Shown one piece after another: positions 37,290 through 48,078 of a stretch of 64,000 bases of DNA. A program made the translations under genes and the position numbers. Positions within the stretch are counted from its first letter, which is position 1. The number at the start of each line of letters is the position of its first letter. This DNA is from Forficula auricularia (lineage: Eukaryota > Arthropoda > Insecta > Dermaptera > Forficulidae), in NCBI GenBank assembly GCA_024734495.1, contig JALMQS010000089.1, positions 7,080,420 to 7,144,419 of the forward strand. The letters run 5' to 3'. The notes under the pieces were generated by a model. The model saw only the letters and a program-made list of their open reading frames with translations, searched no databases and was not told the origin of the DNA.

Positions 37290-38010
37290 TCTCAAATTTT
37301 CAATTTTTTTTTCTTATTCGTGCTTAAAACTGACTGAAATGTGAAGAAAAATAATTTGCAATCATGATCTTTTTCTGCCTGTGTGAGGGTATGCTTTTTT
37401 GAATTATAATAAAGGGAATGATTTATGAATATAAAAGTAGGAAGTTCGTTCTGATGTTAAAATGTTCATATTTCGAAAACGAAGAACCAATTAGAATATA
37501 ATTCCACAGTACACGACGTTTAATCTTCATTTTCATCAGTAGGTATATTATAATCAAATCAACATTATATCATATGATACACGTGATTGTGATTGATTAA
37601 TATCAATATTTAAAATGTTACCTATATTTCTAAGAGATGTAAGTAGTTTTATTTATTTATAATTTCTTGCTTTTTCCTATATACCTACTAATTTTAATAA
37701 TAAAATTAAAGTTGATTTATTATCATTGTTTTGTCTATTTATTATTTTTAATTGTATTATGGCTTCCACATAGTATTGATTTTTACTTATTTGTCACAGT
37801 GGATGCAATTATTGTACATTATGTACTATTTTTTTTAACTACTATGCTTAGAATCAGTATATGGTATCTTATATGTGATCCGAGACAATTTTTTCGTTCA
37901 AATGCAGCAGAAGTAACCCAAAAGCTTGGATACCAATGAATTAGATTATGTTCATTCTAGCTCCAGAACTTCCGGATGAAAAATCGAGAAATATAAAAAA
38001 AAGATCGAAT
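37290..38010 (-). repeat. Family G copy split by an insertion
   Basis: 37300-37499 and 37940-38010 are the two halves of one minus-strand family G copy: 'gaacgaacttcc' and 'gaagaaccaattaga' on one side, 'cggaagttctggagct' (minus) on the other. They are separated by the 439-bp insertion at 37500-37938. Confidence 0.6.
37500..37938 (-). mobile_element. Insertion inside a family G repeat, 11-bp target duplication
   Basis: Flanked by 'aattagaatat' (37489-37499) and 'aattagattat' (37939-37949), 10 of 11 identical, at a point where family G should be continuous. On the minus strand near its start-side edge it contains CTGATGA, an A-rich stretch and AAACGTCGTG (about 37512-37541), which looks like a decayed hammerhead-like motif. 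The 90-residue open frame inside (37667-37939) is hydrophobic AT-rich sequence and not a recognised protein. Confidence 0.55.
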
Positions 38011-38560
38011 GATTATATTGGAAGATAGTCCAGTTACAAATTTAGGTTAAATTAAGGATTTTTCAATTTTTTTATTAATGCAAATAAATGCAAGAAGAAG
38101 GTGCGCACCAAGAATATGTAGCTCCTAGAGGCCTTCAAAGACCATTTCATTACCGAAGAGAAGATGAGAAAGTGATCAAGCGAAGAGCGGAAATCACTTC
38201 GTATACCCGGGTCTTGAAGGATTGAAGAATGTAAGATTTGGGAAATAAAGAGTCAGGGAGAAGGTTTAAGTTCGTAAAAAAGTCATGAGATAAACATATT
38301 AGCGTAAGAGGTGGTTCGGCACTTCTCCAATTTAATCGTCAAAGATGTGTCGTGAATTACCAAAATTAAAAGGGAGTATAATAGGTACCTAGCCTTGAAA
38401 AAGTTTTCCCAATGAAGTATCGTATTGATTTTTTGGATGTTATTTCTATACGTATATATAGTAGACTAAACTTATCCGAAAATAGAGGGCTTCAAATCAA
38501 ATACACTCATTCTTGTTATTCCACTTTTCTTTTCTTTTAAGACCAGGCATTGTGTAGAAG
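38011..38560. other. AT-rich stretch with a possible decayed coding patch
   Basis: About 38090-38290 is less AT-rich and has several short lysine- and glutamate-rich open segments split by stops in different frames, as an old pseudogene would. I recognise no family. Confidence 0.25.
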
Positions 38561-38829
38561 TTAGAATGTTAATTCAAATTTATATGTGATGCACGGAATA
38601 TTGAGTTTTTTTATCATACTGCGGACGGTCCAATTAGAAATCGAAATTACGTATTCCCTGCGAATGATTTTTTCTGCTCCACTTTTCCAGAATTCTACAA
38701 CCTTCACTTCTTCAAGGCTAACATTTTTTACGAAAAGGATGTAAAAAGGTGGAAAATTTATAAACCAAGATTGACTCTTAAATTTTAAGGGTTGGGCCGG
38801 AGTTGATTGAATTCGAAAAGCCGGTACTT
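38561..38829 (-). pseudogene. Possible transposase-like fragment (weak)
   Basis: A minus-strand frame is open for about 88 codons between stops and has no start codon. Its later half has the look of a helix-turn-helix of the mariner/Tc1 kind: a 'VEFWKSG' segment, a basic stretch, then 'WTVRSMIKKLNIP'. Known mariner/Tc1 N-termini have this order. The match is by eye only and the frame has no catalytic domain, so it would be a relic. Confidence 0.2.
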
Positions 38830-39088
38830 ACAATTATATGATATGGGGAAAGATGGTAAAAGAAATGAAAATTGTCAATAAAAGAAAAGGTGTTAAATCT
38901 TTAGAAATTATAACGATAATTAAATGAGTAATTATATTTTTTTGTAAATCTCGAATTCCGAAAACTTTCAATTATTTATGAATTTAGAATTTTACAACAA
39001 TAGGTTTTAATTTACAAACAACGTTTCGATATTTCATCTAAAAATGTAGCGGCTACCATATACCGCATAAAGGTAATATAAAAATAAT

Positions 39089-39424
39089 ACCGACTTCAAA
39101 AAATTAAATGCAACAAATAAAATACACTAAAAGGTATAAAATAATTATTATCTTATTTAGTTACAACTAAACGACGAAATATTAACATGAAATTACTTTT
39201 TGAAGTCGGTGCCAAACATACCTTTAATGAATCGCACTCGACGGATCTTACTTATTAGTACGTTTGGAGGGTATGCTCGCTTATAGGTATAGTTTGTTTG
39301 GTACCGACATCAAAAAGTAATTTCATGTTAATATTTCGTCGTTTAGTTCTAACTAAATAAGATAATAATTATTTTATACCTTTTAGTGTATTTTATTTGT
39401 TGCATTTAATTTTTTGAAGTCGGT
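39089..39424. mobile_element. Twin inverted 122-bp elements forming a palindrome
   Basis: 39089-39210 and 39303-39424 are each 122 bp and are reverse complements at 120 of 122 positions. Each unit has its own inverted ends, ACCGACTTCAAAAA at the left and TTTTTGAAGTCGGT at the right (one end of the second unit has ATC for TTC). The 92-bp spacer itself begins 'gccaaacatacc' and ends 'ggtatagtttgtttggt', again inverted. It is non-coding. Confidence 0.85.
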
Positions 39425-39765
39425 TTTAGTTTTTTCTTAAAAATTATTTTTATTTTTCTCTTTTTAGTGATGTTATTAATAGTGATCATATTATCCATCT
39501 CTAAGATACCCCCTTTCGAATAAAAAAAGAATCATCGAAATCGGTTCATAAACAAAGAATTAGGCCTAAACAAAACTAACAAAAAATGTCTAATACCTAT
39601 GAAAAAAATGGGATCAATCGGAAGGTAGACTGAACCCAATACAATTTTTTTTTTCAAAATCGGTTCACAATTGGCGGAGATATGAGGTAACATAAGCACA
39701 AAAAAAAATATCAGTCGAATGAAGGACCTCCTCCCTTTTTTGAAGTCGGTTAAAAAGAAAAATTA
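39425..39765 (+). repeat. Dispersed repeat ending in the same GAAGTCGGT motif
   Basis: The text 'aaaatcggttcacaattggc', 'gagatatgaggtaac' and 'tttttgaagtcggttaaaa' (ending near 39760) looks like the tail of a dispersed element. It shares the GAAGTCGGT terminus with the palindromic pair just upstream, so the pair may lie at the edge of a larger element. Confidence 0.45.
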
Positions 39766-41389
39766 TTATTAGAGATTTCTATAGAAAATCAAGAGAAGTA
39801 GTCAATTGATTAATCTGAGGTGTTCACGATAATTTTTATTATGTCAGAAGTGTTATTTATATTCACCCCTTCAGAAATTCAACCCGAATAACACAAATGC
39901 AATTCGAGCACTTAAAATTTTCACTCAAATATACTCGTATCTAGACTTAATCATTTTAGATTCAATTTTGATAATTTTCGAGAACAATTTGTCAGTGAAA
40001 CAGATAATTATTTTATTTTAAATAAACAAAAATAAAAAAATGATAAATAGCAAAAAATATAAATAAGTAACAAATTGTCAAAAGAAATAAATAATATAAT
40101 AAATAAAAATCGATTTATACGCTAATTCTAGTTACATATTTATATGACAGTAGACTACTATATCGTTGATCAAATGACAACTACTGCAGCTTTCAACTAG
40201 CCACTTTGGTTGAATATATTATTTAAATTTAGATTAATCAACTAGAAATTAAATAAAAAGAATATTGATAATTAAATAAGCTATAATTTTTCATTTTCAA
40301 TTTTTAATAGTTAGAAAGTGAAAAAATATGCCTATAAATATATTTCATCAAATCAATTTACTAAAAACAAATTACTTGCAACGATTGCATTTCGTTTTTA
40401 TATTTATAGCATTTATTTAATTATATTACTTGATTTTATTTTTTTGTATATCAGGATAAGTGGAAATTAATGTTTTCGTAAAAAATTGATTAAAATGTGA
40501 ATTGTGGAGGAAAAATATAAGGAAATAAAATATATACGATAACATTATATATTAATAGTAAAGTAATTTTAATAATTTAACTTTTATTATTATTATATTA
40601 CTTAAGTCATAGTAATATTATGAACTGGTTATCTTAATAGAAAAAGCAATGCTTTGCTTGACGACATGGCAATATAATAAAATGGTGATTTTTCACTTTA
40701 AGGTGAGTGTGAGGATTTGATTTGGTGGACCCCTTAATAAATAAATAAATTTTCAAGGTTGGGCATTCAACACGATGGTTTATTTACAAGCCTTTCGGCT
40801 TTTCGAATTTCGCTTTCGAACTCATCCAGGGGAAAAGAAAAAAAATAGATTAAAATAAAGCCCGATGGTAAAAAGAGATTGGTCGGAATGAATCGGGAGA
40901 AATTAAATTGACTGAGAAATTGCAATTAAATCCGTATCAGGTACACCGAATACAAAAGCATTGTTTTCGGATTAAATATTTGGAATGCAATTAATAAAAG
41001 TAAGTGAATTTTATTGTTTGCAAAGGATCTGAATTATACATACATTTATCAACTTTATGTAAATTTAAAAGATTTTTTTTTCAAAAGGAATTAAAAAGGA
41101 CTCTGTCATTTTTGAAAAATTTCAAAAATTCAAGAATAAAATAGTATTAATGATTTTTGCATTTTTGGAACTTGGGTCCGAATCCCAGAGATGCGTCAGC
41201 ATTTCTGACATAGAAATATAGTAAACCTATCTATAACGAGTAACATCCTAGAAAATATCATTTTATTAAAACTTTGATGGCTGAATTGTTCTTTACAGCT
41301 TTTTGATAAAAACCACATTATGCATTATTAAAAATGTACAAACTAACAAATACGATACAATAAAAGTACAATGACGATTCGATTACTTC
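39766..41389. other. Gene-free AT-rich stretch
   Basis: No gene. On the minus strand at about 40790-40832 there is CTGGATGA, nested small stems and GCCGAAAGGC, loosely like the hammerhead-like motif but not matching its core. Confidence 0.4.
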
Positions 41390-41461
41390 ATCTGTGATCG
41401 TTTTCAAGTAAGTGTGGAGGGTCTCAGGCAGCTCTCATACTTAAAAACGATCAGAGATAAA
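41390..41461. repeat. Short fold-back
   Basis: 'tctgtgatcgttttcaagta' and 'tacttaaaaacgatcagaga' are imperfect inverted repeats around a loop of about 27 bp that is richer in GC. No target duplication is obvious. Confidence 0.6.
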
Positions 41462-41612
41462 ATGTGAAGGTATATTTGTTATTTTATTAATAAATATATT
41501 TAATAAGTAGGTATACGTATAATGTGGTTTATAATAGATCGATAATCTTCGGAAATCTTCATTTAAGATTTTAATTTATATAGAGCAGTGAAAATTAAAA
41601 AATGTTCGTCTT

Positions 41613-41750
41613 CAGGGACGCGCCAAGTCAGTTTTGCTCCGTCGTGCGAAATACTGATTGGCGCCTTTATATCTAATGACCCTAATTACTGCGACAACAA
41701 CATTTTTTTCGCCTTTTTTTTTTACCTGGTATTTTTCCAACGCGTCCCTG
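41613..41750. mobile_element. Possible hAT-like MITE
   Basis: It begins CAGGGACGCG and ends CGCGTCCCTG, a perfect 10-bp inverted repeat 138 bp apart. CAGGG-type ends are common in hAT transposons. The flanks do not show a matching 8-bp target duplication, and the inverted repeat does not extend further, so the call is tentative. The open frames across it on both strands are not recognised proteins. Confidence 0.35.
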
Positions 41751-42013
41751 TCGCAGATACTACTGCTGACGATTGCTAGATTGTTACAGACAAACTGAGA
41801 GATGGACAAGCTTTTTTAGGGAACAGAGGGTAGGGGAAGCATCACAATTATGTTCAAACCTGTAGAAGCAAGCTCATTTCCCAGTAGCAGCCGTGCGGTC
41901 ATGAAATAGCCACAGCTTGTATCATGGGAGCTCCTGTTAGTTAGACAACTTAATTGACATATCAGTAAAGGGTGTCTACCCTGTGAAAAAAGGCGCAAGT
42001 CATTTTCTTATTT
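41751..42013. other. Unassigned, less AT-rich stretch
   Basis: Open on the minus strand for 60 codons (41816-41998) with no recognised domain. It may be part of the same dispersed element as the family A copy that follows. Confidence 0.25.
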
Positions 42014-42200
42014 TACTTTATCCAATGCGAAACAGATCAAGTATTGGATCGGTCTCGAGACTTCAAAGGGTCCTCAGATAAAGACAACGAAATCCATGAT
42101 CTCAATCAAAGTTACAAATTGTAGTATTCATTTAGGTTGAATTTTAGCAGGTGACGGTTTTGACAAAAATTACATGGGGTTTCATCCATAATCTCCGATT
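42014..42200 (+). repeat. Dispersed repeat family A, copy 3
   Basis: 'tactttatccaatgcgaa', 'cttcaaagggtcctcag', 'attgtagtattcatttagg' and 'gacggttttgacaaaaatta' follow the order of copy 1 at 1090-1270. Confidence 0.75.
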
Positions 42201-44610
42201 TTAGTCTAAACGTCTATAAACAAGATTTCCTAAAAAATATTAGTCAAAAGATCTAGACAAAAAATTTCGACATTAAATTTTACAATTATTGAAAATAATC
42301 ATTAAAATATTTAACTATTTTAGTTATAGTATTCTTTCTTTATTGGAACTTTGAAAATGTTTAGCCTCTGAATGAGTAATAAAAAGTACATATATGTATA
42401 AAGCAGGTTTCCCTATAAATGAATAGACCTATGTATTGTTCAATTTAGAATAAAACTCTAATAACATTTTAGATTCTAGAGAGAGATAACACGTAGTTAT
42501 TATTCCCTTTTGGAAAGTTTCGTTGTTATTTTTTTGCAATTGGAATGAAATTGAAAGAAAGTATCTATTTCTTGGCATTCAATATCAAATTAAATCTCTC
42601 TGCATTAGAAAGGACTTACCAAAAAAAAAAAAAAAACATTTTTGAAATTACAAAAGCAATGATCTAGTTATGGTTACGTGACTATTGACTATTTATAAAA
42701 AATATCTAATAAAATATATCCACCGAAACATACTCCCGATTTTCACTTTTATAAACGTCTGAAATCTCGAATTTGTATTTGAGAATGTCAACATCTGTTT
42801 TATTACGGAAAGACATGAGGAAAAGAAGACAATTCGCAATTGGATATAAAGTTGCCTAATTTTACTTTTACACACCTATCATAGAGAGAACCAGCTGCGA
42901 AGCCCGATTTTGGTGGGCATTTTACTGGGGGGCTAATTTCAATTTTCTAATTTTAATAAATTTTATTTGTAATGAACTATTAGTGGGTTTTAAAATTAAA
43001 AAATCACGTCGGCGTGGTCTCGCAAGCTGATTATAATATTATGAGAATTATGGAAATCAAGCCTAAAATATTTCAGAATTTTACATTTTAAAATTACCCA
43101 AGTCCAATTTTAGGTGTGATTTCAACCAATATATAATCAGCATTAAATAATTGATTTATATTTTTGATTAAAATTTTAAAAAATTATTATTGGAAAATCA
43201 AATTAATAATTGTATTAAACTTGAACATTTTTATAGTTTATATATTTTTTTTTTAATATATAAAGTATTTAAAATTAACTTCTCCGTGAAGGAAAATTGA
43301 AAATAAGGCCTAGACAATATAGGAGGATCCCAAGACGAACTAAAACTACCTTGATAAAAAAATGAGCGATATCATGGGGTTAAAACCTACAAAAAGTCTT
43401 ATAATCGTATTTATCGTAGCCTTGATAGGAAATCTACCTATCTCCACTTTTTGAGAAAATTGATGTTTCTAGCATTAGAAAAATATCTAAATCATCCTAG
43501 GATAAAAAATGTGTCATTGATAGCGGTTAGTTTTAAAACAAACAATAATAGAAATACTCCTATATCCGACTTAAACAAATGAAAAAAATAGTTTTTCTTT
43601 TCTCCTGAAAATTTTTTAAAAATGGAGATTGGCAGTTTTCTTATTAAGGCGAAGATATGTTATATGTGTATAGTTAACATAAAAAAAGTTATGTTTTATT
43701 AATTTTTATTATTTAAAAATGTCAGGATGTTCTTAAGTGAAAAAATTGCCTTTTTTCAGTGGTAAAATATGTAGAGTTGAAATGAATACCTTATTTGGGG
43801 ATTTAGATTGTTTTTTAGGCAAAAATTGGGAAAATAGTAAAAAAAAGTTGAATTTCCACATACTAAAAAAGAGATTAGCTTCATATTAGGAGAAAAGTAT
43901 TCTAAAACTTTCAAATTATACCATTATCCCTTTCTAATTTTGCTCAAAGTATATAAATAAACACACCTTGGAAAAAGTTAAACAAAAGATGACCTAAAAG
44001 AAAGGATATGTAATATAGTATGACGAACAAGAAAAAATACAAACAAAAAACATTTTTTAAAAGTCAAGGCTAAATCGAGCATCCTTAAAGAAAAATTCAA
44101 AGTTTATAAAATATGTAGAGTTATTTTAGCTTAAGTTACTAGTGTTTCTGATATCCGTCCTCATTGAAGAAAAATACAGTTTTGTAAAATGTACCATCGT
44201 TAATGATTTATATTTTAATAAAAAATTAAACAAATGAAAGCCTTTATTCATAAACCGCAATTTGTAAGGTGTCAATAGTGTAGGGCTCTAGACCTAATTA
44301 TTTTACTGACCTAAATATGCTTTTTACTTGTTTCAAGTAAAAATATATTTTTTTGTTGTGTCACTAATGTTTGATAAGATAAGAATTTTCTAGTATGGAA
44401 TTATCGAGCAAAGCGGGTAATTAATAACTTGGTAAATCAGCAGAGAAACTTGTAAAGAATTATTATTGGTAAGTTCTGTCTTAACTAACGATTCCCTATA
44501 CCCTCAAGTAGGGTCATAGCCATGCAGGTGCTTGTCGAGATTAGCAAAGCTTATTTTATGAGAAATAATTTAAAGCCTGTCAGCTTGATGTAAATAAATA
44601 TACATTTATA
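42201..44610. other. Gene-free AT-rich stretch before the gypsy element
   Basis: It contains an A-run near 42620-42635. 42930-43005 ('gtaatgaactattagtgg') is repeated in reverse at 52131-52212. 44572-44610 ('gcttgatgtaaataaatata') resembles part of the hammerhead-like element at 50160-50190, so the gypsy element may have landed in a decayed copy. No gene. Confidence 0.45.
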
Positions 44611-44615
44611 CATAC

Positions 44616-44825
44616 ATAGAGGAGGGTTGCGGTAGGAATAACACTCTGATATATTATATAAATACTTGTTTATTGACTAGAAATAATACAGCAAAGGGTT
44701 GGAGTTGTTTGGATGTTCGCTCGTTCGTGTCGCGTTGCAGACTGCCCGTCTGTCCGCCCAGGCTTGTGTGCCGGTGGAGACATCTGGTGGCGTTAGTGTA
44801 TGGGTGGCAAGTGCTGCCCACTACA
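44616..44825 (-). repeat. 3' LTR (left on the plus strand)
   Basis: 210 bp, matching the other LTR except at 44746 (c against t) and 44801 (t against a). Read on the minus strand it begins TGTAGTGGG. It contains AATAAA (44669-44674), the probable poly(A) signal, followed by a TATA-rich stretch. The last base or two could be assigned differently, because the flank and the LTR share bases. Confidence 0.93.
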
Positions 44826-44840
44826 CCACCCCCTCCCCAG
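44826..44840 (-). other. Polypurine tract
   Basis: Directly inside the 3' LTR the minus strand reads CTGGGGAGGGGGTGG, a purine-rich run in the place where plus-strand DNA synthesis is primed in LTR elements. Confidence 0.85.
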
Positions 44841-44884
44841 AGCGATGGTCCCGGATGAGGAGGGCGATGACGGTTTGCCGACTC

Positions 44885-46492
44885 CTAATAGACTTGGTAG
44901 TCCGGAAATTCTCTGGCTCGTACTCTTCTTCCTACACGTGTGAACGTCTCGGTCGATGTCGTGGCTGCGGGCAGTGGTGTTGACGGAGGGCTGGTTACCG
45001 GTGAAGGTGCGTTGTTCGGGGGAGGGGTGCTTTCCTGGGAGATGAAAGCTGGCTTCACCCTGTCTGCGGAGACTTTTATCGTTTGACCTCGTCTGTCGAC
45101 GTCGAAAGTTTTATCATCCCGCGATACGACTCTATAGGGGCCGGTGTAAGGTGGCTCGAGTGCGCCTCGGAGGACGTCTTGTCTGATGAAGACGTGCGTT
45201 GAGTCTCTGAGAGCTTTGTGGATGAAGGTGCGGTCTTCACGGTGTTTCGTCCCTGGGACTGGACGGAGTCTGTTCATCCCCTCTCGTAGTTCCCGGATTA
45301 GGAGTTGATGTTCTGGTTGTCCCGAGGGGTCTGAAACAAAAAATTCACCCGGGACCCTCAGGGGCTCGCCGTAGACGAGCTCTGCGCTTGAAGCTTGTAG
45401 GTCTTCTTTGAATGCTGCCCTAATTCCCAAAAGTACGAGTGGCAGCGAGTCGGTCCACTTATTGCCGTGGCACATGAGAGAGGCCTTAAGTGTGCGATGG
45501 AAACGCTCAACGAGCCCGTTGGACGCTGGATGGTAGGCGGTTGTTCTGGCTCGTCGAAATCCGCAGAAATCTCCGAGTTTTCGGAAAAGGTCTGACTCGA
45601 ACTGGCGGCCTTGGTCGGTGGTAATGGTTTCTGGGCAGCCAAATCGTGCAATCCATCCATTGAGGAGGGCTTTGGCCACGGTTTCCGCGGTGATGTCTTG
45701 TACAGGAAAGGCTTCGGGCCATCTCGTAAAGCGGTCGACTGCGGTCACGAGGTAGCTGAAGCCTGCGGAAGATGGCAGGGGACCGACGATGTCTATGTGG
45801 ACGTGCTGAAATCTGGCGGCTGTCACTGGAAACTGTCCTACTGGCGTGACAGTGTGCCTGTTTACCTTGGCCGTCTGGCACTGGAGGCATGCGCGGGTCC
45901 ATGTTCGGCAATCCTTCTTTATTCCAGGCCAGACGAATCGATAGGAGACGAGCTTCGTTGACGCTTTGATTCCTGGGTGGCTAAGGCTATGTAGCGTGTC
46001 GAAGACCCCTCGGCGGAAGGGTTCGGTTACGAACGGCCGTGGGCGGCCGGCAGACGTATCGCAGATGACTTCGACGTCCAGCCCTGGCATGGCCTTCTTT
46101 TCTAGGCGGAGGGCTGTGGCTTGGTTCTGCAGCTGGCGAAGCTCCTCGTCTTGGAGCTGAGAGCGGGCCAGTTCTGCGAAGTCGATTGGCTGCGTGATGG
46201 CCTCGATGCGGGAAAGAGTGTCTGCGACGATGTTGTCCCGCCCGGAAATGTGGCGAATATCAGTCGAAAACTGACCGATGTAGTCCAGGTGGTTGAACTG
46301 GCGCGGGGAGCACTGATCGGTTTTCAGCCTGAAGGCGAAGGTCAACGGCTTCTGATCGGTGAAGATAGTAAAATGTTTACCTTCTACCATGTGTCGAAAA
46401 TGCTTGATTGATTCGTAGATGGCCAAGAGTTCGCGGTCGTAGGCGCTGTATTTTTGTTGTGTTGGGCTCATTTTCCTGGAAAAGAATGCCAA
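44885..46492 (-). CDS. pol, second part: RNase H remainder and integrase
   Basis: Open frame of 535 residues. Residues 1-95 continue RNase H, with acidic residues E21, D46 and D91 in RNase H-like settings. The integrase follows: a zinc-binding H168/H172/C202/C205, then D234, D293 and E329, with 35 residues between the last two (the D,D35E triad), then a GPY module at 451-453 and a Pro/Ser/Thr-rich tail. The integrase would insert the element's cDNA into the chromosome in the nucleus. The listed Met is internal to RNase H and not a real start: the frame is entered from the upstream pol frame, from which it is separated by a one-base shift. All integrase key residues are present, so decay is limited to that shift. 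Confidence 0.93.
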   Translation of the reverse strand: MAFFSRKMSPTQQKYSAYDRELLAIYESIKHFRHMVEGKHFTIFTDQKPLTFAFRLKTDQCSPRQFNHLDYIGQFSTDIRHISGRDNIVADTLSRIEAITQPIDFAELARSQLQDEELRQLQNQATALRLEKKAMPGLDVEVICDTSAGRPRPFVTEPFRRGVFDTLHSLSHPGIKASTKLVSYRFVWPGIKKDCRTWTRACLQCQTAKVNRHTVTPVGQFPVTAARFQHVHIDIVGPLPSSAGFSYLVTAVDRFTRWPEAFPVQDITAETVAKALLNGWIARFGCPETITTDQGRQFESDLFRKLGDFCGFRRARTTAYHPASNGLVERFHRTLKASLMCHGNKWTDSLPLVLLGIRAAFKEDLQASSAELVYGEPLRVPGEFFVSDPSGQPEHQLLIRELREGMNRLRPVPGTKHREDRTFIHKALRDSTHVFIRQDVLRGALEPPYTGPYRVVSRDDKTFDVDRRGQTIKVSADRVKPAFISQESTPPPNNAPSPVTSPPSTPLPAATTSTETFTRVGRRVRAREFPDYQVY

Positions 46493-48078
46493 AGGTTGCC
46501 AGGCCCCCTGGCCCGCTGGTGAAGTACAGCTCCTATGGCTGTCGCTGAAGCGTCTGTTGACACCGATAGGTTGGCAGACTGTTCTGGGTGAGACAGTAGC
46601 GTTGCCCTTCCGAGGTTCGCCTTACACTCGTTGAAGGATCGTAGCAGCTCATCTGTCCAAGTGACCGGTGTGCTGGGTTTCATCTTGGGGCCTGAGAGGA
46701 GGGCGTGTAAGGGGGCCTGGGTGTCGGCGGCGCCGGGCAGAAAACGTCTGTAAAAATTTATCATGCCCAGGAAGCGTCTTAATTCCCTGATCGTTTTAGG
46801 GGGCGTCCAAGCCTGCAAGGTGGCTATCCGATCTTCTAGTGGGCGCGAGCCTTCTGCGGAGATGCGATAGCCTAGAAAGGTTACCTCGGGCGCTTCGAGG
46901 ACGCACTTCGTAGGGTTGACAACGATGCCATATTCCGTCAGTCGCTGGAAGAGTTGGCGCAGGTGTTTTCTGTGTTCTTCTGGTGAAGTTGAAAATATTA
47001 GGATGTCGTCGAGGTAAGCAAAGCAGAATTCCAGCCCGCGGAGTGCCTCGTCTATGAAGCGTTGGAACGTCTGGGCGGCGTTTCTGAGGCCGAAACTCAT
47101 AAATGGAAATTCGTAAAGGCCGAAGGGAGTTGTCAGAGCCGTTTTCGGAATGTCCTCGCGCCTGACTGGAATCTGATGATAGGCCCGGACTAAGTCGATT
47201 GTTGAGAAGACGGTGCATCCCGCGAGGTAGTGGGCGTAATCGAGGATGTGCCGCACTGGATAACGGTCGGGAATCGTCCGCGAATTAAGGGAGCGGTAAT
47301 CTCCACAGGGCCTCCAGCCCTCTTTCTTCGGCACCATATGTAGGGGCGATGACCAGGGGCTATCAGAGGGCCGTGCAGTGCCGGCTCGAATCATCTCTTC
47401 AAACTCTTTTTTGGCTATCTTGAGGCGGTCGGGGGCCAGACGGCGGGGGCGGGCGTTTACTGGTTGCCCGGGCGTTGTTCGGATGTAGTGCTTTGTCCCG
47501 TGGCTCACCTGGCGGGGGGAGCCGGCTGGGCGCACGACGTCGGGGAATTCGCGGAATACGTCGTGTCCGGTGGGGTCTTCGAGAATCATCTTCACGCTCG
47601 GCGTCTGCGCGTCAGTTGGTTCGCATTTGGCTGAGAGTGCGGCCTTGTTGTCGATAATACGGCCGTGGCGGGGGTCTACTAAGAGGCCGTAGAATCCGAG
47701 AAAATCAATCCCGATGATGGCGCTCTCCACGTCGGCGATTACGAAGCGCCACTTGAGGATGCGCTCTAAGCCTATGTCGAGGGCCAGCGAGATCCATCCA
47801 TAAGTGTGGATGGTTGTGCCGTTGGCCGCGATCAGGTCGTAGTCCACGCGTTTTCTTCGTCCTGGCAGCGCTTTCCGTGGATAAACGCATAGGTCGGAAC
47901 CGGTGTCGACGAGAAATCGCACCTTGCTGTTTTTCTCGGTAATGTAGAGGCGGCTTCCTGATGATTTGCAGTCAGTCGCCGCTGCTACTGACCGCCTTTG
48001 TAGTTTCCCTGTGCCTTGAATGCACAGGGCTGTCTGCAATTGCGAGCGTTTTTGCCAAACTCGCGGTGGAACCAGCAC
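46468..48078 (-). CDS. pol, first part: protease, reverse transcriptase, RNase H start
   Basis: Open frame of 536 residues. Protease: D58-T-G in 'FLVDTGSD' and 'AIIGIDFLG' near 120-128. Reverse transcriptase: about 205-400, with D295 and the 'YLDD' motif (D357, D358) as the catalytic aspartates, plus '[14 protein letters not shown]' near 327-340, typical of Ty3/gypsy. A connection region with '[14 protein letters not shown]' follows. RNase H begins with D509. The frame then leaves the RNase H sequence near residue 525 and stops at 46468. It overlaps gag and lies in its -1 frame, so it is made as a Gag-Pol fusion through the slippery site at 48003-48009; the listed Met is not used as a start. 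Confidence 0.93.
   Translation of the reverse strand: MLVPPRVWQKRSQLQTALCIQGTGKLQRRSVAAATDCKSSGSRLYITEKNSKVRFLVDTGSDLCVYPRKALPGRRKRVDYDLIAANGTTIHTYGWISLALDIGLERILKWRFVIADVESAIIGIDFLGFYGLLVDPRHGRIIDNKAALSAKCEPTDAQTPSVKMILEDPTGHDVFREFPDVVRPAGSPRQVSHGTKHYIRTTPGQPVNARPRRLAPDRLKIAKKEFEEMIRAGTARPSDSPWSSPLHMVPKKEGWRPCGDYRSLNSRTIPDRYPVRHILDYAHYLAGCTVFSTIDLVRAYHQIPVRREDIPKTALTTPFGLYEFPFMSFGLRNAAQTFQRFIDEALRGLEFCFAYLDDILIFSTSPEEHRKHLRQLFQRLTEYGIVVNPTKCVLEAPEVTFLGYRISAEGSRPLEDRIATLQAWTPPKTIRELRRFLGMINFYRRFLPGAADTQAPLHALLSGPKMKPSTPVTWTDELLRSFNECKANLGRATLLSHPEQSANLSVSTDASATAIGAVLHQRARGPGNLWHSFPGK
46505..46514 (-). other. Frameshift inside RNase H
   Basis: Around 46509-46512, in a G- and C-run, the RNase H sequence passes from the first pol frame to the second by a one-base shift. 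No slippery heptamer is present and the shift lies inside a folded domain, so this is a mutation (or an assembly error) rather than programmed. It separates reverse transcriptase from integrase, so this copy is probably not autonomous. Confidence 0.8.
47968..48009 (-). promoter_or_regulatory. -1 ribosomal frameshift signal (gag to pol)
   Basis: On the minus strand, gag codons CAG GGA AAC contain the slippery heptamer G GGA AAC (48003-48009). After a 7-nt spacer comes a 9-bp stem, GCGGTCAGT with ACTGACTGC (one G-U pair), around a 10-nt loop (47968-47995). The gag stop codon (47985-47987) falls in the loop. Slippage by -1 enters the pol frame exactly. This matches the X XXY YYZ plus downstream structure rule. 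Confidence 0.88.

Noticed and set aside
41816..41998. piggyBac-like transposase fragment
   Set aside because: A few residues loosely resemble a transposase, but no catalytic aspartates or neighbouring motifs are present.
46505..46514. A second programmed frameshift within pol
   Set aside because: No slippery heptamer or spaced stem is seen, and the position is inside the RNase H fold. A mutation is simpler.
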